The translations under genes were made by a program, and so were the position numbers. From Paenibacillus hunanensis (GTDB taxonomy: Bacteria > Bacillota > Bacilli > Paenibacillales > Paenibacillaceae): 64,000 nt of DNA. Positions 43,895-53,113 of the stretch are shown piece by piece; the first letter of the stretch is position 1, and each line of letters opens with the position of its first letter. The stretch is from the NCBI RefSeq assembly GCF_014645615.1, contig NZ_BMMB01000002.1:496001-560000 (forward strand), in the 5' to 3' direction. The notes beneath the pieces were generated by a model. That model had not been told where the DNA came from and made no database searches. It was given only the letters and a program-made list of their open reading frames with translations.

Positions 43895-46267
43895 TTATTC
43901 TTGCCCTTCCTCTACATGAAAACGATAGCCATTCGCCACATACGTATCGTAATACGTACGACCATTGCGATAATACATCAGATCGGTAATGCCGAAGCCG
44001 CCCATCAGATTGAGCTTCTCTACGCCACTCGTACGATCCTCATGCACAAAGCCGGTTTTATAAATGCGAGTCGTATGATCCACACCTGCGGCATAGCGTA
44101 CAAACTCACCGTTCGCATTGCCAAACATATACTTTTCCTCATATCGATGCTTATGTGTATAATCGAGCAGCCGAATATGAATCGTCGCTCGATCCTCCAG
44201 TGTACGATACAGCTCTTTAAACAAATCCTCCTGCGACAGAGCTTGCTTATTATGATAATCAATCGTCACATTGGCACGGCTCAACAGCTCCTGCTCGAAT
44301 GTTTGCGATAGCGCTGGCGATGGAAGCAGCTCGCGGCGACAGACCTCGATCAAGCGCTCCAGTAGTGGGGACGTTCCCTGCTTTAGTAGCGCCGTTACAT
44401 CACCCATACTGCGTTCCTCAAAAAAGGCATCCGCTCCACGCTTGTCCTCTACCTCCAGCATCGCTTCGGCTGTGAGACGACTATAATAATCCGATACATT
44501 TTGCCCGATATAATCATCCGCCATCCGCAGGCTTGCCGCCGCCGCACTATGCAGCTCGGCTCCCAGCTCATCCATCTGCTGCACGAGCAGCATACAGCCG
44601 CGATGCAGTGCTAGCAATTGCTCTTCCCAGCGACGATACAGCTTGAGCTTGGTTTGTAGTCGTAAAATATACAGCTTATGCGGATAGATTGTAGCAATCA
44701 GCGCACGCGTCAATCCACGCACATTATGCTTGTCCATAAACGGCAGCTTTTGAAAAGAAAGATCGTCCGCGCGGCTACCATACCATGCATCCAGATCCTG
44801 CCTTGCCTGCTCAATCGCGATATTCAGATCACGAATCCGTCCATGTAGCAGCGGCCACAGACTCGCCGGATGATTTTCCTCCGTCCAGGCAGCAAGCTGG
44901 TAAAAGTGAACATCGCTGCGCCCTTTCAGCCGCTCATCCATTCCGGTGCGAAACTCATGCTCGACATTCCAGCTATTCAGTCGGCGTTCCGTTTCCTGCT
45001 CATAGTTTTGACGGAAAAAGTCATCGCCACCCTGCTCGAATAGTGCCTGCTCCGCTTCGCGCAGGCTCATTGAGCGTAGCGCGGAGAAGCTGACCGAGCG
45101 CGTCATCAGCCCATTCATGTCCTCCAACCTGGATTCATCAGGAGTGAACGCATCCAATCGCCGATCCAGGGCTCCTTCATCGATACCGAGTAACTGCTCA
45201 CGCTCATGTGTACCCAGCGTCGGCTCCTGCTTCATGCGCTGCACGATGCCCAGGAAGAAGTTTTCCAGCACTGTGAGTGCAATCGCCTCATCCGGGCGCC
45301 TTACACGCGCAAAGCCCGCAGAGACCAATCCCTGTGTACCATCGGCAGTTCGGATATTGTTGCGAAACGCCATATTGTTGTAATCAGAACCCTGCAAACT
45401 ATGATCATGACCGATATCCGTGCGCTGTCGATTTTTCAGCAGGCTAATTCGGCAAATGATATCGTAATTGCTGGCAATGCCACCATTGACCGATACCCCT
45501 CGCTCATTACGATCCGACAGCATGTAGACCAGCTCGAATAACGGTGCTGCTGTATGATGTACCATCACAGCGAGCCCATCCTCGGTACGCTGAAGCGGCG
45601 CACTCAAATGATAATCATCGCGCTGCATCAGCTCTACCTCATGCAGAAAAGCAATACCTGCCGAGCTAGCATAACCGAAGTTCTCCTCCTGCTCGCCTTC
45701 ATGCACAAGCACATATAGATCCATCTGTACTGACTTGAACGATTGACCGAGAATCGAGCGTGCCAGTAAGGCAATCTGTGGCACAAGCACATTCATCGGA
45801 TCTTCTACTCGTGTCACGACCGACAGATGCAGGCGATCAAACGACGAGTACATCCGTCCAAAATCAGCCAGCCGCCGAGCCGCCTGACGGAATACCCGGT
45901 TCAGCTCTAACAGATGACTGGCTTCCTCGCGAAAATGCCGTGCCCAATCGGGACGGCGCGTTTTCGCAGTGGAGCGTTCCGGATCGGGTACGGACAAACG
46001 GGAGACCAGTAGCTGGGGATGCTCCTCCCGGTGAGTAGAGGCGGAGACAGACCCTTCGGGCTGTACCTCCACATACATCACACCAGCTCCATTATCCCAT
46101 TTGCGTGCATTCACACTGCGGATATGATCCGCAGCATCCTGCAATCGATCCCCGATAAACAGGAAAACGGCGGGGTAGTGAATACTGCTCCGCCCGTCTC
46201 CCTGTCCGGCTGTTTTTTCCTCAGCAGCAGCATAGGCTTCTGCGAATGAGAGCAGCCGTTTATTCAT
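43895..46267 (-). CDS. tubulin-like paralog lacking the GTP-binding loop (inferred)
   Basis: The 790-residue protein has no assigned family by eye. Segment order parallels the tubulin-like neighbour: 'YPAVFLFIGDRLQDAADHI' where the neighbour has 'NPILIIGLGGTGIDALLRL'; 'VVTRVEDPMNVLVPQIALLA' (151-170) where it has 'LLTGLSGGTGSGSFLDISYI'; 'GIAFLHEVELMQRDD' versus 'GYAALKELDYWMNVD'; and 'PLFELVYMLSDRNERG' versus 'PFNLCHLISATNTEGK'. If correct, it is a tubulin-fold protein in which the glycine loops for GTP are lost. The ATG lies 1 nt after the stop of the tubulin-like gene, indicating coupled expression. It could equally be a dedicated binding partner of other fold. Confidence 0.6.
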   Translation of the reverse strand: MNKRLLSFAEAYAAAEEKTAGQGDGRSSIHYPAVFLFIGDRLQDAADHIRSVNARKWDNGAGVMYVEVQPEGSVSASTHREEHPQLLVSRLSVPDPERSTAKTRRPDWARHFREEASHLLELNRVFRQAARRLADFGRMYSSFDRLHLSVVTRVEDPMNVLVPQIALLARSILGQSFKSVQMDLYVLVHEGEQEENFGYASSAGIAFLHEVELMQRDDYHLSAPLQRTEDGLAVMVHHTAAPLFELVYMLSDRNERGVSVNGGIASNYDIICRISLLKNRQRTDIGHDHSLQGSDYNNMAFRNNIRTADGTQGLVSAGFARVRRPDEAIALTVLENFFLGIVQRMKQEPTLGTHEREQLLGIDEGALDRRLDAFTPDESRLEDMNGLMTRSVSFSALRSMSLREAEQALFEQGGDDFFRQNYEQETERRLNSWNVEHEFRTGMDERLKGRSDVHFYQLAAWTEENHPASLWPLLHGRIRDLNIAIEQARQDLDAWYGSRADDLSFQKLPFMDKHNVRGLTRALIATIYPHKLYILRLQTKLKLYRRWEEQLLALHRGCMLLVQQMDELGAELHSAAAASLRMADDYIGQNVSDYYSRLTAEAMLEVEDKRGADAFFEERSMGDVTALLKQGTSPLLERLIEVCRRELLPSPALSQTFEQELLSRANVTIDYHNKQALSQEDLFKELYRTLEDRATIHIRLLDYTHKHRYEEKYMFGNANGEFVRYAAGVDHTTRIYKTGFVHEDRTSGVEKLNLMGGFGITDLMYYRNGRTYYDTYVANGYRFHVEEGQE

Positions 46268-46268
46268 C

Positions 46269-49200
46269 TTATTTCAGCTTCCGGCGCAGATCGTTTAATT
46301 TGGAAACCATTTGCTTGTAGAACTGGTATGCTTCATCACCGTTAACCAGCTCGACACGTTCATATTCCAGACGATCGCGTGCTTCCAGATACGTTTCATA
46401 TAGCTCATCCAGCTTGTTCAGCAGCGGGGTCACATCCTCAGACGAGGTCAGCTCGTTGTCGCGGCGATCTGCTTTACGCATCAGCACGGCGCGGCTTCTC
46501 TCATCCAGTTGACGGAAGCTTTCGAAAATCTCAAATTCGACGATATTTTTCGTTTTCATCAGATTGACGAATGGCTCCCATGCCTCTTCTTCCTCATCAC
46601 GATCATAGACAAACAGTGCACCCTTTTTCGTAATCGTATCGGTATACAGTGCCTGTACGAATTGATCGATCAGCTTTTCCTCGCCTTCATGACGACCAAG
46701 CATACTTTCCAGCTCGGTAATCTTCGCTTGAATCGAATCATACTTCGCCAGCTCCTGACGCAGACGTTCGATCATCTTCGGCGAACGAATCAGGTTGTCA
46801 GATGCAAGCTCTTCATTATAGCTATTGAAAATGTCGCGTGATGCTTCCAGCGGCAAGCCTTCGCTCAGCAGGCGACGCAGCTCCACCAGCGCACGCTTCA
46901 CTTCACCCAGATTCGGGCGTGCAGCATCCAAACGCAGATCATAGCTAGTCAATACCGCTTCCAGATCAAACGGCTGACTAAAGCGTACCGCAAAGCGACT
47001 GCTCGTATTCTGATCCACATCCTTCTCAACGATAATGCCGAGCTGACGAGCACGGTTAAAATCGTTACGAACACGCGCATTATACGTCTGCACACGTGTA
47101 TTCACATACGTCTCACCCCATGAGCGTTCAGGGATTGGCGATGGCAGATACGTCCAGTTTTCCTTCTCGGTCATCACCAGGTGGCGACCTACGCCCTCGC
47201 GATCCAGAATCGTACGCTCATAGTTCTCTTCATACACCTTCAGCGGTGTATACACAAACAGCGGCACACCGTTACGTGTGTTCAGCCAGAAGATACGGTT
47301 TTTAACCTGACTTTCCTTAATTGTAAAATGCGATTTGCCAATCGCGTTGTTCTGGTAATTGCGAATACCACGCAGAATGCTTGGTGCCTGCACCGGCACG
47401 GATACAAAGCCCCATGATGGGAAATGCAGATTACCTGCGCTGTTGCTCAGATGGAATACCGGCACCGCATCATCATCCAGACGGCTGGCAATTTGACGCT
47501 CCACGAACTTCTCAATCGGCTCATCCTCGCCGTATTTCATCACAAGGAAGTCCTCCATCGAGCGTGTGATCAGATCGCCGAACTTGTCGCTCAGGAAATC
47601 GGAAATGGAGCGCACGATGTCGACTTCATTTTCCTTCACCCATTGATCGGAATGATCGAGCAGCTGAGTCGCAAAGTCACGAATCAGATCATCGCCATCT
47701 TTGCTGTCCATAATGTCGCTGACCGCCTTGGAAATGTCCGGCACGCTGACCAGATTCCAGTAGTACGTTTTATTTCCGCGATGATCTTCCTGCTCGTTAC
47801 CGCTGGTGAGCAGCTCGCCATTTTTCTCAAAAATCGAGCTAAGCGCGTTCAATACCTCGGTGAATACACCGTAAATACGGTTATTTTCACGATTCAGCAG
47901 CTGATATAGATCCTCATAAAATTCGATCATTTGCTGGGTACGCTCAACATCTGCACGTAGCCAGTACTCGTCGATCTTCGCTTCAACGTACACGTTTTTC
48001 TTTTTATCCTTAGAGACAAAAGCACTCTTCGCATCGCCCAGACGATCGTTCGCATATTCGGCTGCGGATTCGATATCACGTGGAATACGAGTTAGACTCT
48101 CACGCAGTGTCTCAATATAAGACAGCAGCATTTTCAGCAGGCTGAAGCCATGCTCGGTATAGAGCAAACGGGATACATAGAACGGCCCTTGCTCTGGATG
48201 CAGGAACATCCGGCGAATCTGATCGGAAAATTGACCAACAATCTCACCTGGCAGCTGCTGCTTCGCTTTGATATATTCCTCACGCGCACGAGTCAGGAAT
48301 GTCTGCTCCAGCTCGGTATCCAGACTGACCGCCTGCATTTTCACTACATTGTTATAGCTCAGACGCTCGCTGTTCTCAAAGCCTGGCAATGGCTCAGGTA
48401 CACGGGATTCAAAGGTTTTGGTCATCGTATCCAGATCGACACCCAGCTTACGGGCAAAGTTCTCTACCGCTTCCTGATCCGGTGCCTTATCGAACATTTT
48501 GTCCATCTTCTGGAATAGACGATATGCCAGATACGTGGTCATTTCTTCAATCGGCAGTACCGCAGACGATGCACCGATAATGTTGTATTCATAGTTCGCC
48601 GGATACGCGCGGTTCATCTGCGCGATATTCGTACGGATATTACTAATATAGTCATGGATCGCAAATTCTTCACCGGATGCTTTTTCCTCACTCGCCATAA
48701 AATTCGTAATATTTTCGGCGGTGACATTCATGCAGTAATCATATGCATTTTCCAGTAGCTTGCCTTCCGTATTGGTCGCCGAGATCAAATGACACAAGTT
48801 AAATGGTGGCAATGGCGAATTGACGTTCAGGATGCTGCCATATTGCTGCTTGAACCGTTCGCCACGCGCGTCCACGTTCATCCAGTAGTCCAGCTCTTTG
48901 AGCGCGGCATAACCGTTTTTGCGAATATATTCGCGGGTATGCTCACTCAAGCTTTTATTCGACAGGTTCACGTCTGGCGTGAACAGATAACCAAGCATAT
49001 TCAGGCGGTCAATACCGGCAGAGCCGAAGTCACGCTCTACGATGCCGCGTACGATATACGAGATATCGAGGAATGAGCCACTGCCTGTACCACCGGACAG
49101 ACCGGTCAGCAGGAAAACCATCAGCTTTTTGTTTGTGCCGACAGACAGTGTTTTAATCTTTTTATCGATGCTCTGTACGACCTGATTAATTTTGGTGAAC

Positions 49201-49658
49201 AGCAGCAAACGTCCTGCTTGACGCACACCAGCCGCACCGTTCATACCATCGGTGATGCTCATTTCTGGAGACAGCCATTCGGTAATATAAGGCTCCAGCA
49301 GGCTACGGTTTTGCAGCAGTCCACCGATCTCTGGATTAGACAGCAGTACAAACTCGTTATGCGGATCCAGACCGATGCCCTTGTATTTTTTGTTGCGATC
49401 CTGTTCGTTCGTCTCAAACGCAAGGAACTCGACGTTGCTTGGTTTTTCTTGTTTCTTCTTCGTTACCGGATCTTCCGGCAGACGGAAACGACGATTGATC
49501 TGATATTTCAGACGTAGCAGGGCATCGATCCCTGTGCCGCCCAGACCGATAATGAGTATCGGATTGTCGATCGTATCGACCCGGATTTTCTCACTGACGA
49601 TACCGCCACCTAGCGATACGTCGAGCTGTTGGATGTGTTCTCTAACAATTGGTTTCAT
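46269..49658 (-). CDS. tubulin/FtsZ-like GTPase (Tubulin_2 type)
   Basis: The 1129-residue protein has an N-terminal tubulin-like nucleotide domain: 'NPILIIGLGGTGIDAL' (GLGGTG 38-43), 'GVRQAGRLLLFTKI' (about 144-157), the tubulin signature loop 'LTGLSGGTGSGSFLDI' (GGTGSGS 189-195) and 'FNLCHLISATNTEGK'. The remaining 700 residues are mostly helical and absent from FtsZ or TubZ. Proteins of this Tubulin_2 class are large and encoded in accessory loci. GTP-driven polymerisation is plausible but unproven. AAGGGGGATC lies 8 nt before the ATG. It is the first gene of a coupled run with the pseudo-tubulin and membrane VWA genes. Confidence 0.87.
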   Translation of the reverse strand: MKPIVREHIQQLDVSLGGGIVSEKIRVDTIDNPILIIGLGGTGIDALLRLKYQINRRFRLPEDPVTKKKQEKPSNVEFLAFETNEQDRNKKYKGIGLDPHNEFVLLSNPEIGGLLQNRSLLEPYITEWLSPEMSITDGMNGAAGVRQAGRLLLFTKINQVVQSIDKKIKTLSVGTNKKLMVFLLTGLSGGTGSGSFLDISYIVRGIVERDFGSAGIDRLNMLGYLFTPDVNLSNKSLSEHTREYIRKNGYAALKELDYWMNVDARGERFKQQYGSILNVNSPLPPFNLCHLISATNTEGKLLENAYDYCMNVTAENITNFMASEEKASGEEFAIHDYISNIRTNIAQMNRAYPANYEYNIIGASSAVLPIEEMTTYLAYRLFQKMDKMFDKAPDQEAVENFARKLGVDLDTMTKTFESRVPEPLPGFENSERLSYNNVVKMQAVSLDTELEQTFLTRAREEYIKAKQQLPGEIVGQFSDQIRRMFLHPEQGPFYVSRLLYTEHGFSLLKMLLSYIETLRESLTRIPRDIESAAEYANDRLGDAKSAFVSKDKKKNVYVEAKIDEYWLRADVERTQQMIEFYEDLYQLLNRENNRIYGVFTEVLNALSSIFEKNGELLTSGNEQEDHRGNKTYYWNLVSVPDISKAVSDIMDSKDGDDLIRDFATQLLDHSDQWVKENEVDIVRSISDFLSDKFGDLITRSMEDFLVMKYGEDEPIEKFVERQIASRLDDDAVPVFHLSNSAGNLHFPSWGFVSVPVQAPSILRGIRNYQNNAIGKSHFTIKESQVKNRIFWLNTRNGVPLFVYTPLKVYEENYERTILDREGVGRHLVMTEKENWTYLPSPIPERSWGETYVNTRVQTYNARVRNDFNRARQLGIIVEKDVDQNTSSRFAVRFSQPFDLEAVLTSYDLRLDAARPNLGEVKRALVELRRLLSEGLPLEASRDIFNSYNEELASDNLIRSPKMIERLRQELAKYDSIQAKITELESMLGRHEGEEKLIDQFVQALYTDTITKKGALFVYDRDEEEEAWEPFVNLMKTKNIVEFEIFESFRQLDERSRAVLMRKADRRDNELTSSEDVTPLLNKLDELYETYLEARDRLEYERVELVNGDEAYQFYKQMVSKLNDLRRKLK

Positions 49659-49849
49659 GGATGATCCCCCTTGTAACCTTCATAGTATATTGTCCGTTCA
49701 TGATGCTTAAGATCAGGTGCTAAATGGAGACACGGCAGTGCCGCAGCATAGTGGGCTGGGTGGACGTGTGCTCCTGTTTTTTTATTTGAGCTGTGGGTGC
49801 GTGTTGGTAATTGTGAGCTGACTTGTTTTGGTGAGCAGCAACCACTCCG

Positions 49850-50034
49850 GCAAGGAATAAGGGGGCGGACTCAGTGGAGCCGCGGGAATCTTTTAGATTA
49901 AGGACAGAATGAAGATTCCCGCCCCTTGTAGGCAGTAAGATATTTTGCTTCGCAAAAATCACCTTTCATTGAACCCCGTGTTAGGAAAGCACTAACACTA
50001 CAAATCGTCCTTTCCCCTTATTTCCTTGCCTTCG
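49850..50034 (-). repeat. dispersed palindromic repeat, copy B (full length, inverted relative to A)
   Basis: The reverse complement matches copy A almost base for base over 185 nt, including both inverted ends, GTGTTAG-TGCTTTC-CTAACAC, the TTTTGC-GAA-GCAAAA core and GCGGGAATCTT/AAGATTCCCGC. The two copies are 28.6 kb apart and flank the accessory island's left side and the VWA/tubulin junction. They could support inversion by recombination. Confidence 0.82.
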
Positions 50035-50189
50035 TTATGAGGTGCTTGCAAACGTACATATCGAAAATCATAACTTCTAAATGCTAGTACGTCTTTGTTC
50101 GTTGTCTAATAAAGTAGATACGCACGACAAATGTTTATCTAAACTAGGAGACTCAAAACAATTAATCAACTACCCTTTGCAATCATATG

Positions 50190-50462
50190 TCATACGCTTC
50201 GTTTACCCACATGTTCTAGTAAATGATTGAAGTTATTGAGATTATTGAAAATATCCGGGCATCTTTCGCAATGTTCCCTGATTGCCTCAAGATGCCCAGT
50301 CCATACCGCCAGCAGTGTTCCCGAGCATGTATGATATGACTCGCAGGATGGCTTACGGTGATACAAAGTTGTAGTTGATTGAGCTAATAAAACTTTTCGT
50401 GATGATCTGACAGACTCCTGAGAGTGTCCTCGTTCAAGTGCAAGTAGAATTGATAGCCACAA
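50190..50462 (-). CDS. doubtful small ORF, possible gene remnant
   Basis: A 90-codon frame starts at TTG without a recognisable ribosome binding site. Its C-terminal half 'WTGHLEAIREHCERCPDIF' and 'NNLNNFNHLLEHVG' looks like a real amphipathic helix with His/Cys residues, whereas the N-terminal half looks random. It might be the tail of a decayed gene. No family is recognised. Confidence 0.2.
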   Translation of the reverse strand: MWLSILLALERGHSQESVRSSRKVLLAQSTTTLYHRKPSCESYHTCSGTLLAVWTGHLEAIREHCERCPDIFNNLNNFNHLLEHVGKRSV

Positions 50463-50560
50463 CTTTAAAGCTCAGTTCTTAATCACTCTGTACTCTTTTG
50501 AATACATTTATTATTTAATGAACCTGCTCCGCAAAATAGCTCTATCACTACTTCATCCGC

Positions 50561-52381
50561 TTAATTCAAGTATTCCAGCAAAATCGTTTTATCGACCTGA
50601 CGTAATGCGATGGTCAGGCGGTCGCCGCTTTTGAGTTCGTAGCCCCTGGAGGCGTCGATGGAGCGACCGGATTTTTCGATGCCGCTTTCTGCTCCGTTAC
50701 GGATCAGGATGCGGTCGTTATTGCCCGGGGTGAAGGTGATTTGTTCGGTTTCCTTCAGTTCCGGTGCAAGCTGGAGCAACTGGTGCAGGTTGAAGCGTCC
50801 GCGGAAGGTGTTGAGCTTTTTATATTGCGGATATGACTTCTCGCCTGTGTTTTCATCACGGATTTCGATAACCATTTGTCCGACAAAGCCGCGGTTGCGT
50901 TGCTTCAAGAAACGAAGCAGGAACCAGATTCCTACGCCGAGCAGAATGACTACCAGTGCGATGATGATCCAGCTGATCAGACTAAGTCCAGCGATTTTAC
51001 CATCGGATGGTGCAGCTGTTGCCGTGCCGCTATTTTCATTTCCACTGGTAGCTTTGCCAGTGGCATCTACGGTTACAGGTGCCGTTTCACGATAGAAGCT
51101 TTGTTCCTCGGCACGTACGACCAGCTGGTAGCGATGATTATCTGGTACTTCAAATGTACCGGTGAATTGTATACCATTCGTTGTGAGTGGCACCTGACTT
51201 TTTGCGCCACTATCCAGATCGGTCACGTTCAGTACGGCTTTAAGACTGCCAACCTGAGACGCATCGGTCAGCTTTTGACCATTGCTGGTCATGTAAGCCG
51301 AAATATCGATTTTATCGCCCTTGCTGTAGCTTTTGCTCGCAAGCGGCTCCAGCGCCAGCTCCAGGCTGTAGTTGAAAATCAGGTTAATATCGATCTTATC
51401 CTTATCTGCACCCTTCACCTGAAGCGTCCAATCGCCCTGCTGCGGATTCAGCAGCTTGACGAGCGAGTAGCTTTTCGAGGTGGATACGCTCACCTGATCG
51501 GAAGGGACAGTGACAGCTTTACCGTCTGGGTCGATCAGCTTCACTTCGACCTTTTGTGAGGACATGATCGAAATGTTCGCTTCCTTCACGCTGGCGTTCG
51601 GGATATTGATTTTGATATTTTGGAATTGCCCATTCCCTGTAATCGAATCGACAGGCACCACATTAACCTGCTGGTGCGCCGCGAAAATTTCACTCAAAAT
51701 TTGCGGAAGCTCATCTGCGGAACTGGTTACAAAAGATTTACCGCCAGTTTCGCTCGCGATGTTCGCCAGTGCCTGCTGATTCAGCTTTCCGTCCGCATTC
51801 AAGCCGACTGTGTATACCGGATAACCGAGCTTTTTGGCATTGTCTACAGCTGCCTTGAGCTGCTGGTCTGCCTGGCTATTCGTTTTGCCCGCATTGCTGT
51901 TCAGATCGTTATTACCATCTGCAAACAATACGATCATCGGCTCGCTGCCCTGACGAGCGCCATCCTGTAGAATGCTGATCGCTTCGCCCATCCCGATCGA
52001 GATATCGGTATACGGTCCGCGATTCAGATCATCGATAAATCGTTTCAGGCTCGCCTTGCTATCTGACGAGTTCAAGCTCGTTAGCGCTTTTTCGCGCTCG
52101 ATCTGATCGGTGTAAGCAACGACGCCAACGCGGTCGCCCTGTGCAGGCAGCATATCGATGAATAGCTTCATCGCTTCATTGCCTAGCTTCTGCGGATCGC
52201 TCGATTTCATCGAGTTACTCACATCGAGCAGCAGCACCGCATCGATATTGGAACCAGCCGCACCGGATGAACCGGTATTGCCGCTTGCTGCCGCGAAGGT
52301 CATCCTCGCGCCGGACAGCAGACTGACGAGGAGTACCATCGCCAGCAGTATATGCATGAATTTGAATGTTCTTACGTGCAT
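50561..52381 (-). CDS. exported, membrane-anchored VWA-domain protein
   Basis: The 606-residue product has a signal peptide (hydrophobic 'ILLAMVLLVSLLSGARMTFA'), then a VWA domain with MIDAS 'LLLDVSNSMKSSD' (DxSxS 53-57), 'GPYTDISIGMGEA' and 'MIVLFADGNNDLN'. Beta-sandwich domains follow, then a transmembrane helix 'SWIIIALVVILLGVGIWFLL' near residue 475. The cytosolic C-terminal domain ('LIRNGAESGIEKSGRSID', 'GYELKSGDRLTIAL') resembles a small FHA-like beta sandwich. This is a receptor layout: outer metal-dependent binding domain, inner signalling domain. AAAGGAG is 7 nt before the ATG at 52381; 52384 is an alternative. It is divergent from the 52934 operon. Confidence 0.85.
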   Translation of the reverse strand: MHVRTFKFMHILLAMVLLVSLLSGARMTFAAASGNTGSSGAAGSNIDAVLLLDVSNSMKSSDPQKLGNEAMKLFIDMLPAQGDRVGVVAYTDQIEREKALTSLNSSDSKASLKRFIDDLNRGPYTDISIGMGEAISILQDGARQGSEPMIVLFADGNNDLNSNAGKTNSQADQQLKAAVDNAKKLGYPVYTVGLNADGKLNQQALANIASETGGKSFVTSSADELPQILSEIFAAHQQVNVVPVDSITGNGQFQNIKINIPNASVKEANISIMSSQKVEVKLIDPDGKAVTVPSDQVSVSTSKSYSLVKLLNPQQGDWTLQVKGADKDKIDINLIFNYSLELALEPLASKSYSKGDKIDISAYMTSNGQKLTDASQVGSLKAVLNVTDLDSGAKSQVPLTTNGIQFTGTFEVPDNHRYQLVVRAEEQSFYRETAPVTVDATGKATSGNENSGTATAAPSDGKIAGLSLISWIIIALVVILLGVGIWFLLRFLKQRNRGFVGQMVIEIRDENTGEKSYPQYKKLNTFRGRFNLHQLLQLAPELKETEQITFTPGNNDRILIRNGAESGIEKSGRSIDASRGYELKSGDRLTIALRQVDKTILLEYLN

Positions 52382-52933
52382 CATTCTACTCCTTTACTCA
52401 AGGTAAAATGTGAATCATTAGCTGGCGGGGTACGGCCATAATCTCATGTAGTATAGTCTCTATGGATTAAGCGCCGGTTAAATTCACCTTAACATGCCTT
52501 AAAAATGATAAAGTGAAAAATTTGATACCATTTTCACCACCATATCCATAATAATCCATTTCTCCCTCATTTCCAAAAAATCACCGGCTGCTCTGTTCCC
52601 GAGCGTTGCCGTGTGGACGAATTGTGTGTTTGTGTGCTAGAAGATCGCTAGCCTGGTAAGATATTTTGCTGCGCAAAAATCACTTTTTATTTTACCTCGT
52701 GCTAGGAGATCGCTAGCACTGGGCCAGCACCATTATATCTCAAAAGCTGGGATTTTTTCCCCACCCTAAGACGGGGGAAACGACTGGACTATCGGCTAAA
52801 AGTTGAATAATACTCATCGCTCCCTTTATTCTGGAATAGATTTTGACATACAATAAAGCATAAACCTTCTGTTATACCCTTCATTGCTGTTCAGCAGCTG
52901 ATGAATACACAGGAATCAAGAGAGGAATCGATT
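52382..52933. other. divergent promoter region with repeat E
   Basis: No gene is supported in 552 nt. It drives the VWA gene leftward and the three-gene membrane operon rightward. It contains repeat copy E, and a TTGACA hexamer at 52843-52848 lacks a convincing -10 at 17 nt. Confidence 0.5.
52633..52722. repeat. dispersed palindromic repeat, copy E (partial)
   Basis: It contains GTGCTAG-7nt-CTAGCAC, equivalent to GTGTTAG/CTAACAC in copies A and B, and TTTTGC-TGC-GCAAAA, in which the hairpin stem is kept while the loop differs from the GAA/TTC loop elsewhere. It lies in the divergent promoter region of the VWA and zinc-ribbon operons. Confidence 0.6.
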
Positions 52934-53086
52934 ATGGATATACTTGCATACGTATGTATCGGCGCAACGTTTCTTTTTGCAGGTAGCCGATTGATCATGT
53001 ACGCGTATCGGCGCAAGCGCGTTCCAGCCGAGCAGGAGCTGGAAGAGCTGTTACTGGACATGGTTAATCAGAAGCAAGGCGGATAA
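52934..53086 (+). CDS. small single-pass membrane protein
   Basis: The 50-residue protein is 'MDILAYVCIGATFLFAGSR' followed by 'LIMYAYRRKRVPAEQELEEL' and a short acidic tail. One transmembrane helix with a basic stop-transfer places the C-terminus in the cytosol. The ATG at 52934 has GAGAGGA about 8 nt upstream; the frame from 52901 would include it. It is the first gene of a three-gene operon. Function is unknown; it may be a regulatory subunit of the membrane complex encoded next. Confidence 0.6.
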   Translation: MDILAYVCIGATFLFAGSRLIMYAYRRKRVPAEQELEELLLDMVNQKQGG

Positions 53087-53113
53087 TGTTATACCAATTC
53101 CTGATAGAGAGTG

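Larger units (their letters stand above)
49659..50560. other. intergenic region with dispersed repeat B and one doubtful ORF
   Basis: This 902-nt gap between the tubulin-like start and the exported VWA stop contains repeat copy B and a doubtful minus-strand frame at 50190-50462. It should include the tubulin operon promoter. Confidence 0.5.
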
